A DNA stretch of 64,000 nt, taken from NCBI RefSeq assembly GCF_013340845.1, contig NZ_AP020335.1:2418001-2482000 (forward strand), given 5' to 3'. Both the position numbers and the translations under genes were made by a program. Below, piece by piece: positions 41,872-51,725 of this stretch. A model generated the notes under the pieces. That model ran no database searches. It saw nothing but the letters and a program-made list of their open reading frames with translations, and had not been told where the DNA came from. Source of the stretch: Hydrogenovibrio marinus. Its GTDB lineage: Bacteria > Pseudomonadota > Gammaproteobacteria > Thiomicrospirales > Thiomicrospiraceae. Numbering within the stretch: position 1 is the stretch's first letter; each line of letters begins with the position of its first letter.

Positions 41872-43230
41872 CTAGCGCAGTGTCATTGCCCACTGAGTCA
41901 AGATAACCAAGCCCAGATAAGCCCAGATAATCAAACCGGAAGTCAAAGTCGCCACCACCAGCTTGCCGGTTGTCAGTTGAAGCTGCTTGAGCTTTTTCAC
42001 CAACACATAAGCCGCTACAAAAACCGCCAGATAATGAAACAACCCAAACAAATGCACCCAGGCATCTCTACGCGACGCCAATGGATGCATGGTCGAATCC
42101 GAGCCAAGCAACCAATAGAAGGCATTCCCCAAATCAGACGCATAGTGCAAAAAGAAAAAACTTCCGATATGGCTCAGTGCACCAATCAACATCAACGGCG
42201 CAAGCGCCAAGCCAGCATGTTCGAAAACACGACCATAGCTAACCTTAGTGAATTTACTGGTGACAAAAAAGCTGCCCAGAACAATACCAAATGTCATGAC
42301 CACCGCCATCACCAGTGCAGCGAAACCGACCCAATCAACCATCGGAATTGCGGGCATGAAAGTCTCCAACCATTGACCTGCTTGAACCCAAGGCAACTCG
42401 CTCTTGATTGGGCTGTGCCCCAGCGCATGGTGAAAGCGCATGGTAAAGGTAATCACCGCCAACAGAGAAATGAACACCCAAATCGTCATTCTATCGAGCT
42501 GTTTTACCGGCTCGCTGACTTGTTTGGCAAACGCTCCCAAATTCCATTGCACCGAGTCACAGGCATGGTGGCAGTCCATACACAAGGTACAATCCTGCAT
42601 ATTGTTTTTGTTCTCAAACAAATAAGGTCTCAGGTTCCATTCACAAGACTTCACACAGTCAAAACTACGGCAGGTCTTACAGTTGCTCTGATCGGTTTTC
42701 AGGCTGGAAAATCCCACTTTTCCGTAGGATTTAATCACCGAACCAATCGGACAAACATAACGGCAATAGTCCATGTTCCGATATAGGTAGAATCCTGCAA
42801 ACGCGATAATCGTCAGCACCAGAAAGTACATAGCACTGACAAAAGGAGACTTCAGGAAGCCCGGGAAAACATATACCGGCACCCAGTAACTCAGCAACAG
42901 CAAGCCAAAACCCCACCAGCGGTTTCTCATCCAATTCGGCATCAGTTTTTTCGGACCGATTCGGTTTAGATATTTACCGATGAAACTGTGCGGACAAACC
43001 GAACAGAAAACCGGCCCCAAGGTCACCATCGACAAGATCAAGAAAAACGGCCAAAACAAAGACCAGAACACCGCTGCGGTATAAGGGTTTTGCGACTCGT
43101 CAGGATAGGTCAATCCGAAATACACCGCACTGACAAAAAGCAGTAATACCAACACTCTCATCAAGTTCAGCAATTTAGGAGATTGATAAATCGTGCCTAA
43201 CAATGGCCAGTTCAACATATTCGCCAACAT
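41872..43230 (-). CDS. NapH/RdxA-like polyferredoxin membrane protein
   Basis: 452 residues, about 10 membrane helices with four Cys clusters: CSVCPHS, CRYVCPIGS, CKTCRSFDCVKSC and CTLCMDCHHAC, the last two being 4Fe-4S type ferredoxin motifs. It resembles NapH/NosR/RdxA-type electron-transfer proteins. It ends 9 bases before the TonB receptor gene on the same strand, so the two are cotranscribed and may act together, for example by reducing an imported metal. That link is inference. Confidence 0.78.
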   Translation of the reverse strand: MLANMLNWPLLGTIYQSPKLLNLMRVLVLLLFVSAVYFGLTYPDESQNPYTAAVFWSLFWPFFLILSMVTLGPVFCSVCPHSFIGKYLNRIGPKKLMPNWMRNRWWGFGLLLLSYWVPVYVFPGFLKSPFVSAMYFLVLTIIAFAGFYLYRNMDYCRYVCPIGSVIKSYGKVGFSSLKTDQSNCKTCRSFDCVKSCEWNLRPYLFENKNNMQDCTLCMDCHHACDSVQWNLGAFAKQVSEPVKQLDRMTIWVFISLLAVITFTMRFHHALGHSPIKSELPWVQAGQWLETFMPAIPMVDWVGFAALVMAVVMTFGIVLGSFFVTSKFTKVSYGRVFEHAGLALAPLMLIGALSHIGSFFFLHYASDLGNAFYWLLGSDSTMHPLASRRDAWVHLFGLFHYLAVFVAAYVLVKKLKQLQLTTGKLVVATLTSGLIIWAYLGLVILTQWAMTLR

Positions 43231-43239
43231 AATCGTCTC

Positions 43240-45336
43240 CTAGAGCTGATAACGGTAGTTGAACTGGATATTGCGCGGCGCTCCCGGCGTATAGCTGTAG
43301 CTGCCACGACTATCCTTAGACACTTCTTCCGCATAACGCATATCAAACAGATTGTTGACGTTTAGCTGGAACAAATGCGCCTTCTGGCGGTAAGCGACCA
43401 TCATATTCGTCACCATGTTATAACCACTGTATTTCTCAGTGTTGGCATCATCGATGTAATAACTACCGAACGCCATGCCCTCTACGCGAGCTTGATACCC
43501 TTTATGCTGATAATTGGCAAAAATCGAATACTGCTGCTCAGGAATGAATCGCACATGGTTGCCTGAATAATCGGCACCCGAGTCCTGATATTTCAGATAG
43601 CGATAATCCTGAACCGCGGCCGTCCCACCAATGCCGACTGAGGGTAAAACTTGGTAACCGACATTCAACTCGGCACCTTTTTTCTGGGTCTTACCGGCGT
43701 TCACATAGTAAGTGGTAGTGCCATCTTTGACGCCAACGATTTCATCTGTCAGGTCAATTTGGTAAAGCGCAAAAGTTGTCTGCAACTTCTGAGCATTGTG
43801 CTTATAACCCACCTCATATTGCACTGCGGTTGAAGCTTTAAGATTGGTCGCATGACCATAAGATCGGTTGTTGCTGATCTCGCTTTCCGTTGGTGCTTGT
43901 TGTGCGCCACTCACCGTTGCATACAAACGCGACAGTTTCGCAAGCTCATAGTTCACCGATGCTTTTGGCGCAAACAAGTCATAGTTTGCACGCGTCGTAT
44001 AATGACCTTGCCCCGCAACATACTTAGCGCCGGCATAATCGTACTTCCAGTACTCATCACCGGAAATGTCCATATTCAAGTGGTCATAACGCACACCCAA
44101 GTCCATTTGCCAGCGTTCCGCAGGAGAGAAGGTTTGTTGGAAGTAAGCACCACTCAACAGGTTGGAAGAGTCTTCAACACTGGCCAATGTCCCTTTCGCA
44201 TCAGAAGTGACATCAACAATTCTGCCAAACTTGATGACCGTGTCACGATACTGATACTTCTTACCTTGGTTACGGATATCCCCTCTCACCGTCACCCCAA
44301 ACACCTGGCTCGCGTCGTGACCGAACAGTTGATGCTTACGGTCAAACATCAAATCCGTACCCACCACATAATTGTCTTTCGCATCGTTGATGATGCCCGT
44401 TACTGGGTGAAAATGCTGCCATTTGTTGACATAAAACTGTGGTTTGAATTCCAGCGTTTTACTTAATTTCGTTTTATATCGCGTATTGAAAAACAAGGTT
44501 TTGCTGTCACGAGCGCTTTTGGAAAACGCCGATCCGGTATTGGCTTTGTCATTTAACGTTTGACCACTTTGCAGATATTTTGCATAACCCGCCGCGTTCA
44601 ATGACCCCGGTAGCTGAAGGTTGGATTCCTGATAGCTCAATTCCGTTTCAAGCGTCGACTCACCCTTGAAGAAATGTCCTTCCTTTATGGAGAACTGCGT
44701 GGTATCGAACTGGTTCCACTGACGCCAATTATTATCCGCTTGGCGGCGCGACAACTGGATGGAGATATTATCATTTTGCCCGGCTTCCCAAGTTTTGTGC
44801 AACGCAGCATTACGGCTGGTCTCGCTACCCGCGCCCAACTTCACATAGTCTTTGGTGCCATCAAATACGGAAATGGAGTTGATTGCCAACACGCCGCCAC
44901 TGGCATTAGACGCCTCAATAGAGCCGGGGCCTTTGAACACTTCTACCGAACTGATGTCATCAATATCGACAAAATCAAAGCGGGTAAAACTGTCCGGATC
45001 AGTCATCGGCACACCATCGCGCAACACCATGATTTCACGCACACCATAAGGCGCTTTCAATCCGGCACCACGGATAATTAAACGCGAGTCATAACCACCG
45101 TTTTTGCTGACAGCAATTACACCCGGCATGGTTTTGATGATGTCGTTAATGTTTCGTGCGTTCTTCTTCTGAATGGTTTCACTTTTCACCACGTCAACAC
45201 TTTGAGAAACATCCAACGCTTTTCTTTCTTGCTTAGTCGCCGTGACGGTAACCGCATCCAATGAAGTCTCCGCTTTAGCCGACATGGATAGAATGGCTAG
45301 GCAGATTCCAAGGGGAAGTTTTTTTAATTTAGGCAT
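43240..45336 (-). CDS. TonB-dependent outer membrane receptor
   Basis: 698 residues from the ATG at 45336, preceded by a strong GGGAGG; an ATG at 45360 lacks one. Signal peptide about 1-22. TonB-box/plug: DAVTVTATKQERKALDVS, plug domain with IIRGAG, then a barrel ending ...FNYRYQL with the C-terminal aromatic. It imports a large ligand (iron complex or other metal chelate) with TonB. The ligand is not readable. It pairs with the polyferredoxin, which is unusual for siderophore receptors. Confidence 0.85.
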   Translation of the reverse strand: MPKLKKLPLGICLAILSMSAKAETSLDAVTVTATKQERKALDVSQSVDVVKSETIQKKNARNINDIIKTMPGVIAVSKNGGYDSRLIIRGAGLKAPYGVREIMVLRDGVPMTDPDSFTRFDFVDIDDISSVEVFKGPGSIEASNASGGVLAINSISVFDGTKDYVKLGAGSETSRNAALHKTWEAGQNDNISIQLSRRQADNNWRQWNQFDTTQFSIKEGHFFKGESTLETELSYQESNLQLPGSLNAAGYAKYLQSGQTLNDKANTGSAFSKSARDSKTLFFNTRYKTKLSKTLEFKPQFYVNKWQHFHPVTGIINDAKDNYVVGTDLMFDRKHQLFGHDASQVFGVTVRGDIRNQGKKYQYRDTVIKFGRIVDVTSDAKGTLASVEDSSNLLSGAYFQQTFSPAERWQMDLGVRYDHLNMDISGDEYWKYDYAGAKYVAGQGHYTTRANYDLFAPKASVNYELAKLSRLYATVSGAQQAPTESEISNNRSYGHATNLKASTAVQYEVGYKHNAQKLQTTFALYQIDLTDEIVGVKDGTTTYYVNAGKTQKKGAELNVGYQVLPSVGIGGTAAVQDYRYLKYQDSGADYSGNHVRFIPEQQYSIFANYQHKGYQARVEGMAFGSYYIDDANTEKYSGYNMVTNMMVAYRQKAHLFQLNVNNLFDMRYAEEVSKDSRGSYSYTPGAPRNIQFNYRYQL

Positions 45337-45464
45337 ATTTTGTCCTCCCAAGATTTTCATGCATTCCCTCTGTTCACTTCCAAACCTTCGATTTAGAAAA
45401 TGGGGAATAACTCCTTAAAAAAATTGTGGAGAATCTTACGGGAGGCTTAGAACCAAGACAATGT

Positions 45465-45475
45465 GACAAATTGTC
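45465..45475. promoter_or_regulatory. short palindrome upstream of the TonB receptor
   Basis: GACAAATTGTC (5-base perfect arms). It lies between repeat copy F and the receptor gene and could be an operator. It resembles known TGACA-type boxes only loosely. Confidence 0.3.
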
Positions 45476-45479
45476 GCAC

Positions 45480-45497
45480 CCCAACCTGGCAGATTTT
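45480..45497 (+). repeat. 18-base intergenic repeat, copy F
   Basis: Perfect copy of CCCAACCTGGCAGATTTT between the TonB receptor and the yigZ gene, both on the minus strand. Confidence 0.9.
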
Positions 45498-45529
45498 AGA
45501 CTTGGCGCGCTAGGAAAAATGTAAATGCG

Positions 45530-46129
45530 TTACGAGGGTAAACGATAGGTGCAGCGATTTTGTTCCAATCGCTGGCAGAATGCTGCTTGATGCTCCAAAG
45601 GGAGCTGTAATTGAAGTGTGACTTGATTAGCGTAATCGACAGAAACCAACTTGCCCTCGGCTTCTTCCAAAAAGTGGCGTACCTGCTTTTCCAAAGCGAA
45701 ATCGCAGGTCACTTCTATCGACACCATTTCCACTTGCTGAATGATAGGCAGAATTTCCATCACCGCTTGTGCCGCCTGTCCGTAGGCACGGGTCAGCCCG
45801 CCGGCACCGAGTTTGATACCGCCGAAATAACGCACAACGATGACCATGACATCGCCCACGCCTTTGTGTTGCAACACGTTCAAGATAGGTTTGCCAGCAG
45901 TGCCGGAAGGCTCGCCATCATCGCCCATCCCTGCATTCGAAGCGCAGGCAGGATTGCCTATTAAATAAGCCCAGCAGTGGTGTCGTGCATCAGGATATTG
46001 TGTTTTGATTTCGTCTAGCCATTGCATGCCTTGTTCACGGGTTTCGATGGTTTGCGCATAGGCGATGAAACGGCTTTTTTTGATTTCGATTTCCGCGTGC
46101 GTCAGCTCGGCGGGCACCGGGTAGGACAT
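45530..46129 (-). CDS. yigZ: YigZ/IMPACT family protein
   Basis: 199 residues. N-terminal UPF0029 domain with the KSRFIAYAQTIET and ARHHCWAY motifs; then GDDGEPSGTAGKPIL and VVRYFGGIKLGAGGL, all hallmarks of the family. The function in bacteria is not settled. Starts 1 base into the stop region of the upstream CDF gene (overlap), so they are coupled. Confidence 0.92.
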   Translation of the reverse strand: MSYPVPAELTHAEIEIKKSRFIAYAQTIETREQGMQWLDEIKTQYPDARHHCWAYLIGNPACASNAGMGDDGEPSGTAGKPILNVLQHKGVGDVMVIVVRYFGGIKLGAGGLTRAYGQAAQAVMEILPIIQQVEMVSIEVTCDFALEKQVRHFLEEAEGKLVSVDYANQVTLQLQLPLEHQAAFCQRLEQNRCTYRLPS

Positions 46130-47061
46130 TACTCAGGGTCTCCAACGCTACGCTTCGCCCACACAGGGTCGGCAGTGAAAATAACATCCACCGCGAGGTA
46201 TTCATAACGTTGTTTCAACTTATGGTAAAGATGGGTACGGAACAAATCCGCTTCTTGTAAATTGAAGTCACTGTCCGCTTTCATTTGAATATAAAGCTGA
46301 ACATAAATGGAACGACCTAATTGAAGATAGCGTTTCTCGAAGCCGATAAAACGATCTTCTTTCAATTCATGGCGCACCAACTCTTCAATATCATTGGAAA
46401 TCTCGGAGTTCTCGAAGCGACCAATCAACTGCAAGCCGTTTTCTTTCACGACTTTAATCGGCAATGGCAGCATCACCACAACTAACATGAGGATAACGAT
46501 CGGGTCAGTATATGGCACCCAATCTTTATATTCGGTACCAGCCAGCCACATAGAGAACCCAAAGGAAATCCCAACCGCTAAACTCAACACGCCGCCGATT
46601 AGCCAACCTTGCAAATCGACCTCAATCAAATCGGATTTAACGCTCTTGTTCATACGGTAGAGGAAATAAGACAGCACAAACCCGAGCAAAGACGCCACAA
46701 CGGCATAGAAAACAGCGATATCCGCCACAACATGACGTCCACCGTTTAACAGGGCGTGCACCGATGCATAGATCGCGAAAATGACCACCACCAGAATCAT
46801 GATCCCTTTGATGAAGTTGAGCAAAGGTTCATAAATGGCATAGCCGAATGGCTGGTTTTGATTGGCTTGCTTGGAAATCAGGGTGGCAACGCGCAAGGTC
46901 AATAACCCCGCAGTCATGTCAATGAACGGATAGATAGCATCCATCAAGATTGCCTGAGAATGTGTCAGATAATAAAAACTCAAACCCAGCACCGCCATCA
47001 CGACGTCACCAATCATTACAAGTTTGATGGCTTTCTTTTCAACTTCTAAGGTTCTGTCCAT
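46129..47061 (-). CDS. cation diffusion facilitator family protein with an altered metal site
   Basis: 310 residues, six membrane helices then a C-terminal cytoplasmic domain, the CDF layout. TM2 has LMDAIYPFIDM: Asp48 fits one metal ligand but Tyr44 replaces the other Asp. TM5 has EVDLQGWLIGG: Asp149 fits, Trp153 replaces the second Asp. So two of the four usual zinc-site residues seem lost. This could be an iron, manganese or other transporter, or a non-transporting relative. The alignment is by eye. Confidence 0.78.
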   Translation of the reverse strand: MDRTLEVEKKAIKLVMIGDVVMAVLGLSFYYLTHSQAILMDAIYPFIDMTAGLLTLRVATLISKQANQNQPFGYAIYEPLLNFIKGIMILVVVIFAIYASVHALLNGGRHVVADIAVFYAVVASLLGFVLSYFLYRMNKSVKSDLIEVDLQGWLIGGVLSLAVGISFGFSMWLAGTEYKDWVPYTDPIVILMLVVVMLPLPIKVVKENGLQLIGRFENSEISNDIEELVRHELKEDRFIGFEKRYLQLGRSIYVQLYIQMKADSDFNLQEADLFRTHLYHKLKQRYEYLAVDVIFTADPVWAKRSVGDPE

Positions 47062-47126
47062 GGCTACAGGGAAAAATCATTCATTACGTTAAATTATCAA
47101 GATCGCCTATTTTAACGTAAAAAGCC

Positions 47127-47158
47127 GCCCGGCACCTCGGTTTTCCGGGCAGTTTTTT
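47127..47158. terminator. terminator after the Cus operon
   Basis: GCCCGG (47127-47132) and CCGGGC (47145-47150) with a 12-base loop; TTTTTT follows at 47153-47158 on the plus strand and a shorter T-run on the minus, so it works mainly as a bidirectional terminator between tolC-like and CDF genes. Confidence 0.7.
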
Positions 47159-47211
47159 GTTTTTTTAAGACAGTAGACTACTCCTGCTTAAGCGGAATTA
47201 CGCGTTCAAAC

Positions 47212-48537
47212 TTATTTCAACAAGCCCAAAGCGCCATAAAACTCAAACCAGCTTTGCCAAATCTTCGCTTTGGTCAAAGGCACATCTCGTTGAGCTTTGT
47301 GCAAGCTACGTTGCGCATTGAGCAAGTCGAGAATATTCCGCGTGCCGGTGCGCAAACCGTTTTCTGTGGCTTTTACCGCTTCTTGGTTGGATGACAGTGC
47401 TGCTTTCAAAGCAGCAAGGCGTTCAACACCGGCTTGATAACTGAGCAAACTGTTTCTGATGGTTGCCTCCAGTTGTAACACCAATTGACGTTTCTGCGCT
47501 TGTGCCGCAGACACTTGAGCGCGAGACTTGGAAACCGCAGCATCGGTTCGGCCGCCGAGGTACAAAGGATACTTCAACTCCAAGCCGCCTTTGACACCTT
47601 GCATATCATCGTAGTAATTGCCATCACTATCGTTATACACATAAGCACCGAAGGCATCTAGCTGAACACCATTCTTGTTTTTTTCATAATCCACTTGTCG
47701 GTTAGCTGCCATGATCTGTTGCTCCAAAGCTTTCACCTGTGGATTCTGCAACAACCAATCCGGTTGAATTTTGGCATCTACTTTCTGGCTGGACGACACT
47801 CTATTAAGCAAAGTATCACTCGGCAAATCCTCCGGCATCTTCATTCGATGCAAATCGACCGATTCTCCAACTAGAGCAGATAAATCCGACTCGGTAATCG
47901 CCAACGCCTGCTTAGCCGCCAGCAAATCAGCACGGTTGTTATCCAGCCTTGCGCGAATCTCGGCGATATCGTTCAAATCTTGATAACCAACCTGAAAGCG
48001 CTTACGCACTTGCGTCATGATTGAAGAAATGGACGTTTGCTCTTTGACCAAAAAGTCCACTTGCGCCTGCTGCGACCAATAGCGGTAATAAAGCTCGGAC
48101 AGTTGCAACATCAGCTTTTGTCTTTGGGATTCAAGCTGCCATTGCGCCGCATCATGTTGAAAAGTCGCCACTTGCGTCAAATCGGTTTTATCCGGTTGAT
48201 ACAAAGGATAGCTTGCCTTCAACTGGTTGGCGGTACGCCCGAAGTCCTTTTTCTTCATCCAGGCATAACTCAACTCTGATTGCAGCTGAACCTGAAGTTT
48301 TTCATAGGATGCCGCTTGTTTCTGTTGGCTCAACGCCCCCTGCGCCTGTGCCGAAAAAACTGCTAGGTTGGGGTTATTGCTTAAAGCGGTTTGGTATAAC
48401 TGCATCAACTGCGCATCTTTTTGCAGCACTTTTTCCGGCGCTGTCACCGCCATTTGCGGCTCGGCAAAGGCCGAGCTTGCAACCAACATCAAAGCGACTG
48501 CCACCGTATGTACGGCTTGTTTCAATAAACTTTTCAT
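47212..48537 (-). CDS. TolC/CusC-type outer membrane efflux protein
   Basis: 441 residues with a signal peptide (about 1-26; VALMLVASSAFA). Two long helical repeats with LLNAQRSLHKAQRDVPLTKA near the C-terminus, typical of the TolC family. It completes the tripartite efflux pump with the RND and membrane-fusion genes upstream. Its start overlaps the cusA-like stop by 1 base (TAATG). Confidence 0.88.
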   Translation of the reverse strand: MKSLLKQAVHTVAVALMLVASSAFAEPQMAVTAPEKVLQKDAQLMQLYQTALSNNPNLAVFSAQAQGALSQQKQAASYEKLQVQLQSELSYAWMKKKDFGRTANQLKASYPLYQPDKTDLTQVATFQHDAAQWQLESQRQKLMLQLSELYYRYWSQQAQVDFLVKEQTSISSIMTQVRKRFQVGYQDLNDIAEIRARLDNNRADLLAAKQALAITESDLSALVGESVDLHRMKMPEDLPSDTLLNRVSSSQKVDAKIQPDWLLQNPQVKALEQQIMAANRQVDYEKNKNGVQLDAFGAYVYNDSDGNYYDDMQGVKGGLELKYPLYLGGRTDAAVSKSRAQVSAAQAQKRQLVLQLEATIRNSLLSYQAGVERLAALKAALSSNQEAVKATENGLRTGTRNILDLLNAQRSLHKAQRDVPLTKAKIWQSWFEFYGALGLLK

Positions 48538-51500
48538 TAACGTGTCTCCTCTTTTTGTGGAGCAATATTGTTGGCATGTTTGCCAAACAGTCGTCTGCGA
48601 TAAAGCAAATAGGTGAGTATCGGAATCAAAATCATCGACACGATTGGCGCAGAAATCATGCCGCCAATCATCGGTGCGGCGATACGTTTCATCACATCCG
48701 CACCCGTGCCTTCACCAAACAGGATTGGCAACAGCCCTATGACAATCACAGCTACGGTCATGGCTTTAGGTCGTACACGTTGCACCGCACCCTGCATAAT
48801 CGCAGCACGTAGGTCTTGAATCGAGTTCAATTGATTGGCTTCTTTCGCATGATTGATCGCTTGCTTGAGATACAACAACATCACCACCCCAAACTCGGCG
48901 GACACCCCGGCAAGGGCAATCATCCCGACCGCAACCGCGACAGAATAAGCGAAGCCCAATCCCCACAGGAACCAAAGCGACCCTAAGAGGGCAAACGGAA
49001 TCACCAGCAGAATCATCGCCGCCTCAACCACATCTTTGAAAATGAAGTAAAGCAACAGGAAGATGATCAACAGCGTCAGAGGAACAATTTGCTCAAGTGA
49101 TTTCTGCGCTTTGAGCAGATATTCATATTGCCCTGTCCAACTGATGCTGTAACCGGCAGGCAGTTTGACCTTTTGCTCGACGATTTTCTGCGCACGCGCA
49201 ACGTAATCGCCTAAGTCCACCCCTTTGTTCAAGTCGACAAACGTCCAACCGTTCAAACGGGCGTTTTCGGATTTGATCATCGGAGGCCCAAGCTTAACGA
49301 CCACATCAGCCACCTGACCCAACTCCAATTGCTGACCTTTCGGTGTGACAATCGGTAAAGTCTGTAGTTTTTGCAAAGAGTCTCGCCAGACTTGAGGGTA
49401 ACGCAGGTTCATGGTGTAGCGTTCACGCCCTTCCAAGGTGGTGTTCAACACTTTACCACCCACTGCAGTGGACAGAATATCCGCCAGTTCTGCCATACTC
49501 AAACCATAGCGCGCCATGGCTTTTCGGTTTGGCAGAATATCCATGTAGCGACCGCCTTCCGCCCTGTCGGAATAGGCCGACAAAGTCCCTGGCACCTGCT
49601 TCAATACCGCTTCCAACTGACGACCGATTTTGTCGATTTGGTGTAAGTCGTCACCGGCGACCTTGATACCAATCGGTGTTTTTATCCCGGTGGAAAGCAT
49701 GTCTATCCGGGTTTTAATCGGTTGTACCCAAGCATTCGTCACCCCAGGGAATTTCACCTTGTCGTTCAACTGAGTAATCAGTTTTTCCAAGGTCATACCC
49801 TGCGGCCACTCTGACTTAGGCTTGAGCTGAATGGTGGTTTCGATCATCGTCAAAGGCGCGGGATCAGTTGCGGTATCCGCACGACCGATTTTACCGAACA
49901 CGCTTTTCACCTCCGGAAAGCTTTTAATCAAAGCATCCGTTTCCTGTAAAAGCGTTTGTGCTTCGCCAATCGACAACCCGGGTAGAGTAGTCGGCATATA
50001 CAACAAGTCGCCTTCTTCCAGTTCCGGCATGAACTCTGAGCCCAAGTTTTGCCAAGGGTAGAATGCCGTGACGAAAAGTACCAAAGACACCGCCAACACG
50101 CTTTTCGGCCAGTGCAATAGCTTATCCAACAATGGACGATAACCTGCAATCAACACACGGTTAATCGGGTTGTTCGTTTCATGTGGAACCTTGCCACGCA
50201 CGAAGTAGCCTATCAGCACCGGCACCAGAGAAATCGCCAACCCGGCTGCCACCGCCATCGCCAGCGTTTTGGTCAGAGCCAATGGCGTGAACAAACGTCC
50301 TGCTTGCTCTTGCAGAGAGAAGATCGGAATAAAACTCAAGGCGATAATCAGCAATGACAAGAACAATGGCAAACCAACTTCTTTCGACGCATCCAAAATC
50401 AACTGCCAGTGCACTTCACCTTTTGCAACCTCACCGTTTTCACGATGATAGGCCTCAAGATGCTTATGCGCGTTTTCAATCATCACGATAGAGGCATCGA
50501 CCATGGTTCCGATGGCAATGGCAATCCCCCCCAAACTCATGATATTGGCGGAAACCCCCAGTTTTTCAAGAATGATAAACGCACCGAGAATTCCCAAAGG
50601 CAAGGAAACTACTGCCACCAGCGCCGAACGCAAATGCATCAGGAACACCAGTGAAATAAGCGCAACCACCAGAATCTCTTCGATCAGCTTGTCTTTCAGG
50701 GTGTCTACCGAGCGGTTAATCAAACCGGAGCGGTCATAAACTTCCTTGATTTCCACGCCTTTTGGCAGCCCCGGCTTCAACTCGGCAAGCTTACGTTTAA
50801 CCGCTTGAATCACTTTCAAGGCATTTTCACCGGAACGCATCACAATGATGCCGCCAACCACTTCGCCTTCCCCATTCAGTTCAGCAATACCACGACGCGG
50901 TTGTGGCCCCAGTTTAATCTGCGCGATGTCCTTCAACATCACTGGCGTTTTATCTTTGGAGAAAATTCCAACCTGCACGTCACCCAACTGGCTCACTTTA
51001 GTGACATAGCCTTTGAGCGCGACCATATATTCGGCTTCGCCTTGCTCAATGACCGACGCCCCCATTTCAACACTTGAGTTGCGAATGGCTTTTTCCACCT
51101 GTTGCAAACTCAGGTTATAGGCGCGAAGTTTATTAGGGTCAATGGTGACTTGGTATTGCTTGATCATCCCGCCGACAGAAGCGACTTCCGACACGCCAGG
51201 CACCGATTGCAACTCATACTTCAAGAACCAGTCCTGCAAGGTTCTGAGTTGCGACAAATCATGGTGGTGTGTCTTATCGACCAAAGCATATTCGTACACC
51301 CAGCCCACACCAGAAGCATCCGGCCCAAGGGTCGGCTGAACATCGGCTGGCAAGGCCCCCTTAACCTGGCTCAAATACTCCAGAACACGAGAACGCGCCC
51401 AATAAGGGTCGGTACCATCCTGAAACAACACATAAACATACGAGTCGCCGAAAAACGAATAGCCACGAACCGCTTTGGTTTTAGGAACGGACATCATCAA

Positions 51501-51713
51501 CTTGGAAATCGGATAGGTGACCTGATCTTCCACCACCTGAGGCGTTTGCCCCGCATAAGGTGTTTTGACGATGACTTGAACATCCGACAAATCAGGAATC
51601 GCATCCAACGGTGTTTTTTGAAATGACACCCAGCCGGTTATGGCGACTGCGACACTCAACAACAGTATCAGCACCCGATTTTGAATCGAGTAGGCAATTA
51701 TTTTATTAATCAT
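48537..51713 (-). CDS. cusA: CusA-type heavy-metal RND efflux pump
   Basis: 1058 residues, 12 membrane helices. Near-identical landmarks to CusA: RIDMLSTGIKTPIGIKVAG (with the Met in the copper path), AVGGKV, LRYPQVWRDSLQKL, and GLGFAYSVAVAVGMIALAGV. The sequence favours Cu(I)/Ag(I) over CzcA-type zinc efflux. It moves metal from the periplasm/cytoplasm out through the TolC-like channel with CusB. Confidence 0.85.
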   Translation of the reverse strand: MINKIIAYSIQNRVLILLLSVAVAITGWVSFQKTPLDAIPDLSDVQVIVKTPYAGQTPQVVEDQVTYPISKLMMSVPKTKAVRGYSFFGDSYVYVLFQDGTDPYWARSRVLEYLSQVKGALPADVQPTLGPDASGVGWVYEYALVDKTHHHDLSQLRTLQDWFLKYELQSVPGVSEVASVGGMIKQYQVTIDPNKLRAYNLSLQQVEKAIRNSSVEMGASVIEQGEAEYMVALKGYVTKVSQLGDVQVGIFSKDKTPVMLKDIAQIKLGPQPRRGIAELNGEGEVVGGIIVMRSGENALKVIQAVKRKLAELKPGLPKGVEIKEVYDRSGLINRSVDTLKDKLIEEILVVALISLVFLMHLRSALVAVVSLPLGILGAFIILEKLGVSANIMSLGGIAIAIGTMVDASIVMIENAHKHLEAYHRENGEVAKGEVHWQLILDASKEVGLPLFLSLLIIALSFIPIFSLQEQAGRLFTPLALTKTLAMAVAAGLAISLVPVLIGYFVRGKVPHETNNPINRVLIAGYRPLLDKLLHWPKSVLAVSLVLFVTAFYPWQNLGSEFMPELEEGDLLYMPTTLPGLSIGEAQTLLQETDALIKSFPEVKSVFGKIGRADTATDPAPLTMIETTIQLKPKSEWPQGMTLEKLITQLNDKVKFPGVTNAWVQPIKTRIDMLSTGIKTPIGIKVAGDDLHQIDKIGRQLEAVLKQVPGTLSAYSDRAEGGRYMDILPNRKAMARYGLSMAELADILSTAVGGKVLNTTLEGRERYTMNLRYPQVWRDSLQKLQTLPIVTPKGQQLELGQVADVVVKLGPPMIKSENARLNGWTFVDLNKGVDLGDYVARAQKIVEQKVKLPAGYSISWTGQYEYLLKAQKSLEQIVPLTLLIIFLLLYFIFKDVVEAAMILLVIPFALLGSLWFLWGLGFAYSVAVAVGMIALAGVSAEFGVVMLLYLKQAINHAKEANQLNSIQDLRAAIMQGAVQRVRPKAMTVAVIVIGLLPILFGEGTGADVMKRIAAPMIGGMISAPIVSMILIPILTYLLYRRRLFGKHANNIAPQKEETR

Positions 51714-51725
51714 AAAACCTCCCGA

